The notes beneath the pieces were generated by a model, which saw only the letters and a program-made list of their open reading frames with translations, was not told the DNA's origin and did no database searches. Source: Ostrinia nubilalis (Eukaryota > Arthropoda > Insecta > Lepidoptera > Crambidae). Taken from it: DNA of 64,000 bases. A program made the translations under genes and the position numbers. Of the stretch, positions 31,227-40,601 are shown piece after piece. Every line of letters begins with the position of its first letter. Positions within the stretch are counted from its first letter, which is position 1. Location of the stretch: contig NC_087110.1 of the NCBI RefSeq assembly GCF_963855985.1, positions 3,215,001 through 3,279,000 on the forward strand, read 5' to 3'.

Positions 31227-34200
31227 ATGGCGTCTGCGGGCGTTGCTGCGGCGGCTACCACTTTGCCACTTCTAAATGAGAACACAAATTTCAGCACATG
31301 GAAATTTCGTCTGAAATTGATATTGGAGGAAAAAGGTGTTTCATATGTTTTGGAGGAGGACAAAACAAAGGAACATGACAAACAATTCATGAAGGATGAT
31401 GCCCGAGCCAAATCACTCATAGCTCAGTGCATTTCCGACAAATATGTGGAAATTATAAGAAATGCGTGTAATGCAAAAGAAATGCTAACGTTATTGGAAA
31501 ATAACTTCGAACGAAGAAGCGTATATAATAGATTTTACCTAAAGAGAAAACTTTTGTCCATGAAATGCACAGAACCATTACAGACTTATTTGATCAAGTT
31601 CTGCTCGATAATAAGCGATCTACAAGCCATTGACGTACAAATAGAAGAAGACGACAAAATTTGCTACCTGCTATCTTCACTACCCAAGGAATATGATCAT
31701 GTCATAACCTCAATTGAAACAATGGCAACGGAGAAGAGTTTGAGCTTTGACTTTGTAAAAGCGAGACTACTCGACGCACAAACTAAATTAAATGTGAGTA
31801 ATGAAGACCACGAAGAAAAGGCTTTCATCACCTGTTATACATGCGGAAAACCCGGCCACAAATCATACGAATGCAAAAATAAGGGAAAAGTACCGGAGCA
31901 GAGGAGGAATAATGCAAGGAGCCGTGGCAGAGGCCGAGGAAGGCAAGGACGAGGATCAAGAGGACATCAACCGTCATCTTTACTACATCAAAGTGACCTG
32001 AGTTTCATTGCGAGTGAACAAGAGATGTTAACTGCTGCTGGCAATGATTTTGAAATTAATTTTATTGTGGATTCCGGTTGTACACAACACATTGTAAGTA
32101 ATAATTATGAAAAGTACATGTCAAATGTTAAAAGCTTGGATAAACATATAAAAATATTTGTTGCAAATGGTCAATACATAACAACCAATAAAATTGGAAC
32201 CTTGAGATTTAAACATAAAAATAATAACATAAAAATAGAAGCATTAATTGTTGAAAATGTCACTTATAACTTATTATCTGTAAAGAAAATAACTGAAGCT
32301 GGATTTTTGGTAAATTTTAACAAAAATAATGTCATAATAAAGGGCACACATGTTAATTTGGTTGGCTATTGCGAAAACAGGTTGTATAAATTGAATGCAA
32401 ATATAAATTTTGTAAAATGTAACATGAGTAAAGCTAGTAATCAGTGTGATGATGATCTTTCCAATAATATCTGGCATCAAAGATTAGGACATTTAAATAG
32501 AAAATGTTTAGGTATAATGCAGTTACCAACAAGTAATAAAGTTTGCAGCCCATGTATGGAGGGGAAAGCTACAAGGCGACCGTTCAAGGAGACATCAAAA
32601 CCAAGATCGAGGAGAGTGGGTGAAATGTTACACACCGATATAGCAGGACCTGTCAGAGAATGTGGACTTAACGGTGAGAGATATTTTTTGACTATTTTGG
32701 ATGATTACTCTCATTTTTGCGTAGTGTTTCCAATGGTAAATAAATCTGAAGCAACCGATATATTAATAAATTACATAAGAAGGTTGGAAAATGACATAAG
32801 TAATAAAGTTCAAAGGATTCGATGTGACAATGGCGCAGAGTTTACAGCACTTAAAGTGAAAAACTTTTGTAGAAATAAAGGAATACGATTGGAATATACC
32901 TTACCTTATTCCCCGCAACAAAACGGAGTGGCGGAGCGCTTAAATAGAACCTTGTGTGATAAAGTGAGAACTTTGTTTGCAGAGACAAAATTGCCCAAGT
33001 CATTGTGGTGTGAAGCGATACAATGCGCAGCTTACCAACTGAACAGATCTCCTTCAAGGGCGATCAATTTCAAGACACCATGCTTCATGAGATATGGGAA
33101 AACTGACTTATCACGACTGCGAGTATTTGGTTCAAGAGTGTGGGCTACTATCATACCAAGACAAGGAAAATTGAATAAAAGAGCGCAAGAAACAAGGATG
33201 GTTGGTTATGGTACTGTGGGATATAGGCTGTGGAATCCGGAAAATAACTCAATTATTGTGTCAAGAGATGTGCAATTCGATGAAACTGATTTTCAATATA
33301 GTCAGAAGGAAGAAATTAAACAAGGAAAGTATTTACAACAGGAAGATGAAATAGATACAGACAATGGAAATGATGAAAGAAATGAAAGTTCAAGTGAAGA
33401 AACTGAAGAATTAGATGAAGAAAAATACTGTACTAAAGCTGGAAGAATAGTGAAAAGACCTGCATATCTACAACAATATGAAAGTAATATCGTCATTTGT
33501 CTAAGCGCCAGTGTACCAAACTCGTATGAAGAAGCAATAAAGAATACTGAGTGGAAAGAAGCAATAAATCATGAATTACAAGCACTTGAGAAATTGGAAA
33601 CATGGGAAGAAACAAAATTACCGAAGGGAATGAAATCAATAGATACAAAGTGGATTTTTAAAGAAAAAGAAGAAGGAACTAAGAAAGCAAGGTTAGTCGT
33701 GAGAGGATTTCAACAGAAGAAAGAAGATATTTTTGAAAATAATTATGCACCAGTTGCGAGACATGCTACAGTAAGAATGTTTATTTCAAAAGCAGTACAA
33801 GAAGATCTTGAAATTGTACAACTAGACATACCAACCGCATTTTTGAATGGAATGCTAAAGTCGGATGTATACATAAAAGTACCAAAAGGATATGAAACTA
33901 AAAATAAAAATACAGTGTTGAAACTGAAGCGAGCATTGTATGGACTGACAGAATCTCCTAAATGTTGGAATGAAACTATAGATGAATTCGCGAAGAGAAA
34001 TGGATTTCTACGGTCAGAATACGACTACTGTATGTACTACAAAAAAGACTGCTGGATGTTGATATATGTCGATGATATTCTCATTATTGGAAATGGAGAA
34101 ACTACTATAAAGGAATTAATTAGACAATTCAATGCGAAGAACCTAGGAAAAATGAAAACATTTTTAGGCATGCAAGTTGAGAGAAATGAAGATTCTATAA

Positions 34201-34985
34201 AAATAAAACAAACTAATATGATAGAGAGAATACTAAAGAAATATAATATGACTGACTGCAAAGGAATGAAGACACCTATGGAAATAGACTACAATATAAA
34301 AATAAATGATAATGAAGAAATACTGAATGTACCCTACCGTGAATTGATTGGAAGCCTGCTATACTTAACTGTGACATCGAGACCGGACTTGACATTTGTG
34401 GTATCCTATCTGAGTAGATACCTAGATAAACCAAATGAACAACTGTGGAAAGCTAGTAAGAGAGTGCTACGCTACCTAAAAGAAACCAAAGATAAAGGTA
34501 TAATATTTCGAAAGACTAAAGATACAAACCTGTATGGATTCTCTGATGCAGACTGGGCTGGAGACAGAAGCGACAAGAAAAGCGTAAGCGGCAGCATAAT
34601 ACTACATGGAGTGAACCCTATAGCTTGGTTTTCGAAAAAGCAATCGTGTGTGGCGCTATCCACCGCTGAATCGGAGTACGTCGCTGCTGCTGCTGCTGCA
34701 CAGGAGCTGGTAAACATCAAGGGCCTCAGCAAACACCTGAGCATCAATAGTGATGCTATTTTACTTGTTGATAATATAAGTGCTATATCTATGTCGAAAA
34801 GTTACGAAAATTCTAAGAGAACTAAGCATATTGACATAAGGGCTCATTTCTTGAAAGATCTTATTGAAAAGAACATCATCAACATTGAATATGTAAATTC
34901 AAATGATAACTTAGCAGATTTAATGACTAAAAGCTTATGTAAAGAAAAGTTTGTAAACTGTGTTAATCACTTTATGAGTCAGTAA
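31227..34985 (+). CDS. Copia-type Gag-Pol polyprotein, 1,253 aa
   Basis: A single open frame. It stays open up to a GTG at 31206, but the ATG at 31227 is the natural start. Order of domains: Gag (UBN2-like, residues ~10-190); CCHC zinc knuckle C203-x2-C206-x4-H211-x4-C216 followed by an Arg/Gly-rich stretch; aspartic protease with D282-S-G; pre-integrase His/Cys motif and integrase with catalytic D471, D534 and E570 (35 residues between the last two, the DDE spacing); reverse transcriptase with 'LDIPTAFLNG' and Y947-V-D-D950; RNase H with 'SDADWAGD' and 'STAESEYVA'. Protease-integrase-RT-RNase H is the copia order, unlike gypsy. There is no frameshift between gag and pol and no internal stop. 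The protein copies the element through RNA and inserts the cDNA; nothing suggests a host role. Confidence 0.97.
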   Translation: MASAGVAAAATTLPLLNENTNFSTWKFRLKLILEEKGVSYVLEEDKTKEHDKQFMKDDARAKSLIAQCISDKYVEIIRNACNAKEMLTLLENNFERRSVYNRFYLKRKLLSMKCTEPLQTYLIKFCSIISDLQAIDVQIEEDDKICYLLSSLPKEYDHVITSIETMATEKSLSFDFVKARLLDAQTKLNVSNEDHEEKAFITCYTCGKPGHKSYECKNKGKVPEQRRNNARSRGRGRGRQGRGSRGHQPSSLLHQSDLSFIASEQEMLTAAGNDFEINFIVDSGCTQHIVSNNYEKYMSNVKSLDKHIKIFVANGQYITTNKIGTLRFKHKNNNIKIEALIVENVTYNLLSVKKITEAGFLVNFNKNNVIIKGTHVNLVGYCENRLYKLNANINFVKCNMSKASNQCDDDLSNNIWHQRLGHLNRKCLGIMQLPTSNKVCSPCMEGKATRRPFKETSKPRSRRVGEMLHTDIAGPVRECGLNGERYFLTILDDYSHFCVVFPMVNKSEATDILINYIRRLENDISNKVQRIRCDNGAEFTALKVKNFCRNKGIRLEYTLPYSPQQNGVAERLNRTLCDKVRTLFAETKLPKSLWCEAIQCAAYQLNRSPSRAINFKTPCFMRYGKTDLSRLRVFGSRVWATIIPRQGKLNKRAQETRMVGYGTVGYRLWNPENNSIIVSRDVQFDETDFQYSQKEEIKQGKYLQQEDEIDTDNGNDERNESSSEETEELDEEKYCTKAGRIVKRPAYLQQYESNIVICLSASVPNSYEEAIKNTEWKEAINHELQALEKLETWEETKLPKGMKSIDTKWIFKEKEEGTKKARLVVRGFQQKKEDIFENNYAPVARHATVRMFISKAVQEDLEIVQLDIPTAFLNGMLKSDVYIKVPKGYETKNKNTVLKLKRALYGLTESPKCWNETIDEFAKRNGFLRSEYDYCMYYKKDCWMLIYVDDILIIGNGETTIKELIRQFNAKNLGKMKTFLGMQVERNEDSIKIKQTNMIERILKKYNMTDCKGMKTPMEIDYNIKINDNEEILNVPYRELIGSLLYLTVTSRPDLTFVVSYLSRYLDKPNEQLWKASKRVLRYLKETKDKGIIFRKTKDTNLYGFSDADWAGDRSDKKSVSGSIILHGVNPIAWFSKKQSCVALSTAESEYVAAAAAAQELVNIKGLSKHLSINSDAILLVDNISAISMSKSYENSKRTKHIDIRAHFLKDLIEKNIINIEYVNSNDNLADLMTKSLCKEKFVNCVNHFMSQ

Positions 34986-35189
34986 CTAAAAATACTTTAT
35001 TAAAACTTTATAAAAGTTATATACATTCAGGAGGAGTTGTATTTTGTTTAATTTAACTTAAGGAAAGTAATTAATGATATGAGTAAATATAAAAAGCTGT
35101 AATTGTTATAGTCTAACTATTGTGTTTTTATTTGTGGACATAGTGTGGTGCTTTACAAGTAGCAAATTTAAGACGTTATTGTTAAATTT

Positions 35190-35198
35190 GAGGAGGAG
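35190..35198 (+). other. Polypurine tract of copia element
   Basis: GAGGAGGAG directly abuts the 3' LTR, the expected plus-strand primer position. Confidence 0.8.
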
Positions 35199-35378
35199 TG
35201 TTGAAATACATAAAGCACAACACTATGATCGTCAATTGATTTGCACTTCACTAGTGTCAATTTTTTTTTCTTCTCTCTGGTCGCGCCGAGCGTCCCACCG
35301 GTGTTAATTTGTATTAATATAAAATGTGCTGAAATAAAAGCAAGTTGATCTACAAACAGTTTATCATTATTCTCAATA
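35199..35378 (+). repeat. 3' LTR of copia element (180 bp)
   Basis: Same 180 bases as the 5' LTR by eye. Followed by AAAAC, the target duplication. Confidence 0.95.
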
Positions 35379-35397
35379 AAAACCATGGTGAAATCTG

Positions 35398-35474
35398 AAT
35401 GTCATACAGGTATTACATGAGGTCCCAATTACTAGTGTAAACTGACAGAGCCCAGTGTAATACCTGTATGACAT
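35398..35474. repeat. 77-bp inverted-repeat unit
   Basis: 'aatgtcatacaggtattac' and 'gtaatacctgtatgacatt' are exact 19-bp inverses separated by ~39 bp. It lies within the right remnant of the piggyBac-like element, 15 bp after the copia duplication; it may be a very small MITE or a structural part of the host element. Confidence 0.7.
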
Positions 35475-35479
35475 TATAC

Positions 35480-36277
35480 ATTTTCTATTAAATAGCATAC
35501 AATCTGATATTATTTTCTTATTTGTTTAAGTAGATATATGCGAATATAACATATTAGAACACACAAAACTCGATTTTACTGGTAAAGTCGGCCCAAAAGT
35601 ATTATCAACACCTCAAGTCACTTTGATTTTTTTTATAAAATTAAAATAATTTCATTAGGCACTTAATCAAATTGTTTTTTTAATTTTTATTATTGCTATT
35701 GGCCTTGTCTACATCACTTAATATTAAATACACTTCGGTGTGATGCATTTTTTTATCAAGAGGATTTTTTGATTTGAGTCATCCAAATGAAATGCAATAT
35801 TTTTTTTAAATACTATTTAAAAAAAAATAGAGTAGCAATGTTATTGCCCAAAAACGACACAAAACTTGATAAAGAATCTATCTAGCTACATTGTAACGAA
35901 AAAATACTTAAAAAATATCAATATTTGCATCCACTGCATAGAAAAAACTAAGTACAGGCAGAAAAAAAAATTAAAATAAACCAAAAAAATTTTGGAAACT
36001 CAATATATTTCAAAAATAGATTTAAATTCGTTGTAGGTAGTCAAGAAACTTAACTAGGAATTAATTTTGTGCTATTTATTACGGGAAATCCTGTACATGA
36101 AACAAAATAATCGTTGACATTGGGAACCGATGTCGTAAATATATGACATTGAGAAAATTGCCGTTTTCCAGATATTTTTTTTTATTTTATTTTTTAAGAT
36201 AATTATATCAATTATTAACACGATTTGGATAGTTTTCATATGAATTCACGATTAAAAAAATTCCCGGGCCCCAGGAG
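35480..36277. other. AT-rich right part of the piggyBac-like element
   Basis: Low-complexity A/T runs and no coding capacity. Confidence 0.5.
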
Positions 36278-36282
36278 GTTAA

Positions 36283-36700
36283 ACATATTTTTTCCTATTA
36301 AGTAACTTTTTGTAGATAAGCAGGTAGGTAACTATTTTTTAAAGCAAAAAATAGAATTAACTAGGGTCATATAGGTGTATTTACATTGGCAAACAGTTAC
36401 ATTCAGACGGTTCTGTTTAAATAGAAAAATACATTTGGGTTTTATGCTAATTTGAGCTTTGAAAGCCAGTTTTTGTAGGAATTTTCCTTGTATTTATATT
36501 CCATCACCCCGTAAACACACGTGAAGTTGCCGAATGCAAAGGTGAAAAAGTTTGGATGCCTCATCGCATACTAAGTTACTCTACAACCAGAACGATTGTG
36601 AACCGGTTGAGCATCTTTTCCGAACGACAGCACATCCAAATAAAACCGTAACACAAGGCAATAAGATATCAAATACCCAACGTGTTTGTTTGTATTTATA
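36283..36700. other. Upstream region of serpin 2
   Basis: No repeat core recognised. It would contain the promoter-proximal elements. I looked for NF-kB-like decamers and found no convincing one. Confidence 0.4.
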
Positions 36701-36706
36701 CATAGC

Positions 36707-36750
36707 TATAAATTAGTCAGAATCTCGTTTCGCATGATAATTGCTCAGTT
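36707..36750 (+). promoter_or_regulatory. Candidate core promoter of serpin 2
   Basis: TATAAAT at 36707-36713 is followed 40 bp later by TCAGT (36745-36749), an arthropod initiator. The ATG at 36777 would then have a ~30-nt leader. The spacing is longer than typical, so the initiator call is tentative. Confidence 0.4.
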
Positions 36751-36776
36751 CATTCCGAGCAACGGTCGACAACACA

Positions 36777-37964
36777 ATGAAGTTAGCTCTATTGTTGTTG
36801 GTTCACGTATCGGCGTGTTTTTGTGCCATTGACTTTAGTGATAGACCTAGAAACTTTAGCATCGAGCTAGTGCATCATACGCAACTGCAAAAAGAAGGTC
36901 ATGTGGTGATATCACCGTTTGGAATATGGACTTTGATGAGCGCGGTGGCCCTTGGGGCTACGGGCAACAGCTACAACCAGCTTGCACGGACCTTCATTCT
37001 CCCGAAAGACAAAAGAACGCTCGTGAGTGGGTACAAAGAGCTGACGTCAGTCGTTTTGAACCCTTCGACGACCGGCGTCACACTCACGAGCAAAAACTTC
37101 GTGTTTCTCGACTCCAACTTCAAAGTTTACCCGGAATTCGAACGGAGCATGCGACAAGACTTCAACTCGACGGTGACTGTCCTGAATTTCCAAGATCCAA
37201 ATTCGGCTAACATAGCCAACAATGAAATAGAAAGGACCGGAGCGAACGTGAAAAACGTGCTGCATTCGGAAGACTTCGAAGAGTCTAGGATGATTTTGAC
37301 AAATGTGATCTCATTCAAGGGCCTGTGGTCGTCACCTTTCAATGCTTCAGACACAAAAGAGGAGGTATTTTACGACGAGGGCAAAAATGTGATCGGACGT
37401 GTCAACATGATGTCCCAGAAGTCAATGTTTGCTTTCTCGAATATCAGATCAATGGAAGCGTTTGCTTTAGAAATCCCCTACGGTGACGACAAGAAATACA
37501 GCATGCTCTTCATTCTACCGTACCCAAATGTGAAAGTCACTGATGCCTACAAGAATCTAGCCAAAACAAGCTTGAAAGATATCTTTGGACAGCTAGAACA
37601 GGACGTTGAGGAATTCGGCGAGGAGGAAATTGATGTGAAAATTCCTCGATTCAAGATCAGCACGAATTTGGTTATGAACAAGCCGTTAAACGATATGGGT
37701 GTATTTGATATATTCCAGCCTAACTTGGCTAATTTCGGTAGAGTATCAGCTGAAGATATTTTCGTGTCTGCGATAGTGCACAAAGCTGATATAGAGGTTA
37801 CAGAGTCAGGGACGGTGGCGTCAGCTGTCACTGAAGCATTCTTCGCAGATAGGATCTCCTCGCCTACTTTCCATGCTAACAAACCTTTCATTTACTTCTT
37901 GATGGAGAAAACCACCATGACAATGATCTTCGGAGGCATTTACTCGAAACCTACTGTGTTTTAA
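36777..37964 (+). CDS. Secreted serine protease inhibitor (serpin), intronless, 395 aa
   Basis: A complete single-exon serpin of normal length. The open frame reaches back to a TTG at 36741, but the ATG at 36777 begins a clean signal peptide (MKLALLLLVHVSACFCA, cleaved near residue 16-17). Family marks include 'HVVISPFGIW' in the N-terminal helix B region, 'MILTNVISFKGLW' and 'FHANKPFIYFLMEK', the C-terminal signature. The hinge ESGTVASAVTEA is less canonical than in serpin 1: Val at P13 and P9, Ser at P11, but Ala at P12 and P10. With Gly345 as P15, P1-P1' is Arg359-Ile360, again a trypsin-like target. It is on the same strand as serpin 1, 20 kb away, and the two share layout but are well diverged. 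It is probably inhibitory, with the hinge leaving some doubt. Confidence 0.95.
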   Translation: MKLALLLLVHVSACFCAIDFSDRPRNFSIELVHHTQLQKEGHVVISPFGIWTLMSAVALGATGNSYNQLARTFILPKDKRTLVSGYKELTSVVLNPSTTGVTLTSKNFVFLDSNFKVYPEFERSMRQDFNSTVTVLNFQDPNSANIANNEIERTGANVKNVLHSEDFEESRMILTNVISFKGLWSSPFNASDTKEEVFYDEGKNVIGRVNMMSQKSMFAFSNIRSMEAFALEIPYGDDKKYSMLFILPYPNVKVTDAYKNLAKTSLKDIFGQLEQDVEEFGEEEIDVKIPRFKISTNLVMNKPLNDMGVFDIFQPNLANFGRVSAEDIFVSAIVHKADIEVTESGTVASAVTEAFFADRISSPTFHANKPFIYFLMEKTTMTMIFGGIYSKPTVF

Positions 37965-38236
37965 GTGTATGTTTTTATGTTATTTAAAATATTAGTGATA
38001 AAAAAGACTGCCATGTTTGTAAGCTGAAAGTTTAGATGAATTCATAATGAAAAAGATCTTATGACATTAGAAATATTTTATGTAATTAAACTAAGATGAC
38101 TTAATGATAAATCCAATTAGAAAATTTGTAATAACAATATTTAAATAGCTTTCTATCTTCATTTTCGGACTTAAATTACATTTTAAATTATGTGAATACG
38201 TCTTCTTGTTTTAATATTACCGTTTTAAAATTTTAA

Positions 38237-38356
38237 GGCTGAGTTGCACCACCTATCTTTAACGGTAACTATAACGATAACCGGTGCTTTTTGTATGGAG
38301 TTTGATAGATTTTTGACGTTTGTTAAAGTTAAAGTAAAATGGTGCAACCCAGCCTA
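38237..38356. mobile_element. MITE family M1, copy 3
   Basis: 'aaggctgagttgcaccacct' to 'atggtgcaacccagcct', in the orientation of copy 2. It lies about 270 bp after the serpin 2 stop and may be inside its 3' untranslated region. Confidence 0.8.
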
Positions 38357-38587
38357 AATTAATAATCACGCGTGTGCCTACCTAGTTATGTGTATTTTTA
38401 TCTTAGAATGTTTTTGTAGCAATATCAAATCCAGGAAACAGCAAATAATTGGTCTAAAAATATCTACACGCTTAGTCATAATAACACAGATTAATATACA
38501 ATACTAGGTCATAATAATACCTATTTATATTGCAATAGCAGCAATATCCTACTTTTGCTTACTTAGTAAGTAGGTACAGTTTTCGTC

Positions 38588-38672
38588 GTCATCATCATTT
38601 CAGCCACATGATGTCCACTGCTGAACATAGACCTTTAGCAATGATTTCCATTTGCCCGGTTGGTATCTTGGT
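38588..38672 (-). mobile_element. RTE-type LINE 3' end fragment
   Basis: 'gtcatcatcatttcagccac' 'atgatgtccactgctgaac' ... 'tttgcccggttggta'. Confidence 0.6.
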
Positions 38673-38936
38673 ACCTACTTACATCCAAAAATATCGATTG
38701 CTAAACAGGCATTAAAAATAAACAAAGGTCAGCTAATGCATTTAAAGTATCTTATGTATAAAACCTGCTTATTGTACATACTTACTGCTTTGTTGTAATA
38801 ATTTATTTTTGTAGTACCTCCTAACCTAACTCACATTGACACAGTTCCAGACAAGATGCGGAAAGCTAGCTCACACTGGTAACAAAATATAAGTTAAAAA
38901 AATCCATCTTTGGTCACGACTGGAAACTTATATCAG
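38673..38936. other. Intergenic, nothing recognised
   Basis: No supported feature. Confidence 0.4.
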
Positions 38937-38937
38937 A

Positions 38938-39165
38938 ACTAGCTTTCCGCGCTTTCCGGAATTTTGTCTGTCACAAGTGTCACAAAAAAACTTTATCGCG
39001 CGCGTCCCTGTTTCAAAAACCGGGATAAAAACTAACCTATGTCCTTTTCCGGGACGCAAACTATCTCTATGCCAAATTTTATCAAATCGGTTTAGTGGTT
39101 TAGGCGTGAAAGCAAGACAGACAGACAGACAGAGTTACTTTCGCATTTATAATATTAGTATAGAT
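38938..39165 (-). mobile_element. Helitron-like element (CTAGT terminus)
   Basis: 'aactagctttccgcgctttc' ... 'tatcgcgcgcgtccctgttt' ... 'gacagacagacagagttact' ... 'ataatattagta', parallel to the copy at 9382. Confidence 0.65.
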
Positions 39166-39213
39166 TTATGAACTTAGTTGTCTGACATACATGACGCTAG
39201 CTAGCCTATAGTG

Positions 39214-39388
39214 ATCATCATCATTTCAGCCACAAGACGGCCACAGCTGAACCACGCTGAACAAAGGCTTCCCTCAATGATTTCCATATCGCGCGGTTGG
39301 TAGCGGCCTGCATTCAGCGCCTTTCTGCTACCTCCATGAGATCGTCGGCCCATCTTGTGGATGGACATCACACGCTGCGTTTTCCTGT
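39214..39388 (-). mobile_element. RTE-type LINE 3' end fragment
   Basis: 'atcatcatcatttcagccac' ... 'gcgcggttggtagcggcctg' ... 'catcttgtggatggacatca' 'cacgctgcgttttcc'. A small internal duplication ('gctgaaccacgctgaacaaa') is present. Confidence 0.7.
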
Positions 39389-39970
39389 CATCATCTCAAA
39401 CACCCACATAAGCTACTGACTTTTTGTACTGTGACACTCGGTCATAAAATCAATTAACTCTTTGGAACAGTGAAATCTGGTTTTACCACGTATGACTTCA
39501 CTAATGTGATTTAGATGTAGCCTTCCTTATTTTTGTTAGTCACAAAAACATTACACCTGACACCTTTTTTAACTTAATAAGTTACAGTCAACAGCATACC
39601 AGACTGTAGTATTAGTTTTTTTGTTGCAAAATCGCCTCTAACAACCGTTTAGAAAGAATAATACTGGCGTACAGTCGCCGTGAGTAAAAAAAGGTACAAG
39701 ATAATGCGACAATAGCATAACATGGTATGTGCCCATTGGCGTATCTAGGGTACTTTTCCAGGGGGGCCTGGCCCCTGACATGCCATGTGACGGGGGGCAG
39801 CAAACCATTCTGAGGGGGCCCATGGTGACGGACTGGCCGAATCGAGCATCCAGTTAACATTTGGCGACTGTTAATGAATTTCTAAAAGAAATATATTACC
39901 TATCACAAGCAGCGCCGAATTCGCGCCTAGACCTACAAGGACCGGGCCTAGGGGCCCCTCCAATTTAGGG
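39389..39970. other. Intergenic, nothing firm
   Basis: Contains GC-richer sequence near 39740-39830 ('ggggggcctggcccctgaca', 'gacgggggg'), possibly a retroelement scrap. Two short overlapping reverse frames there lack domains. Confidence 0.35.
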
Positions 39971-39971
39971 A

Positions 39972-40148
39972 AACTTTCGTTCGTTTCAGCCGAAAGACGA
40001 CAAAGGCCTCCCCCAAGGATTTCCACAAAGACCGATCCTGCGCCGCTCGCATCCAGGCACCTACCGCGATCCTGCGATTCACCAGATCGTCCGTCCACCT
40101 AGTGGGAGGCCTGCCCAAGTGCCCACGCTACATCTTCCGGCTCGTGTA
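39972..40148 (-). mobile_element. RTE-type LINE 3' end fragment
   Basis: 'cgttcgtttcagccgaaaga' ... 'gatcctgcgccgctcgcatc' ... 'cagatcgtccgtccacctag' ... 'cccacgctacatcttccggc'. Confidence 0.7.
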
Positions 40149-40378
40149 ACCCGGGAAACCTTCACATAAGCTCAAAGGAGTCTGGCTTGCCTTGGTGGAG
40201 AAGGGAGTCTCAAGTGCCAAGTACCTAGGGGTCCTGGCTCCTAGAAGAAGAGGCTCTATAAGTCCGGCACTGATCACAAGTCATCAGCAATGCTATAGCT
40301 ATGATGATGCACGCAAACTATGATTCAGTTGAGTCGTCGTGAGTAGACATTAACAACAAGTAGAAACTAACCTAACTA

Positions 40379-40441
40379 CACACTATTAAGTCTTGGTTAA
40401 TTTCTAGAACGAGTAGAAATTAACCAAGACTTAATAGTGTG
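40379..40441. repeat. 63-bp perfect hairpin
   Basis: 28-bp arms ('cacactattaagtcttggtt' + 'aatttcta' and the exact inverse) around a 7-base loop 'gaacgag'. No flanking duplication evident. Confidence 0.85.
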
Positions 40442-40601
40442 AACACCATCTTGGTTACTTTCTCCTTCCCCACTCGTGCGTCACCCATATTTCGCCACAT
40501 AAGTATAGCCACGATAACCGAACGGTGATGGGGTCGGAGTGGCCGACTCGAGATCCGAGGAACTCGGGTTCGAATCCCACCGCCGCGCCGCTCGACTAAT
40601 T

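Larger units (their letters stand above)
30943..35378 (+). mobile_element. Complete Ty1/copia LTR retrotransposon, 4,436 bp
   Basis: All parts are present in order: 5-bp duplication AAAAC, 180-bp LTR, tRNA-Met primer site, single gag-pol frame, polypurine tract GAGGAGGAG (35190-35198), identical LTR, and AAAAC again (35379-35383). Identical LTRs and an unbroken 1,253-codon frame indicate a very recent, possibly still competent insertion. It lies inside a piggyBac-like element and between the two serpin genes. Confidence 0.96.
30008..36278. mobile_element. PiggyBac-like nonautonomous element interrupted by a copia retrotransposon
   Basis: Left terminus 'cctcctggggcctgg' and right terminus '...cgggccccaggagg' are inverse over 12 bp. 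TTAA flanks both (30004-30007 and 36279-36282), the diagnostic target of piggyBac transposases. Just inside, 'cgtcatatattta' (left) is echoed by 'gtaaatatatgacatt' (right). Subtracting the copia and its duplication leaves about 1.83 kb of AT-rich DNA without a transposase frame, so the element is nonautonomous. Confidence 0.75.

Noticed and set aside
37047..37891. Reverse and shifted frames over serpin 2
   Set aside because: Shadows of a convincing serpin coding sequence.
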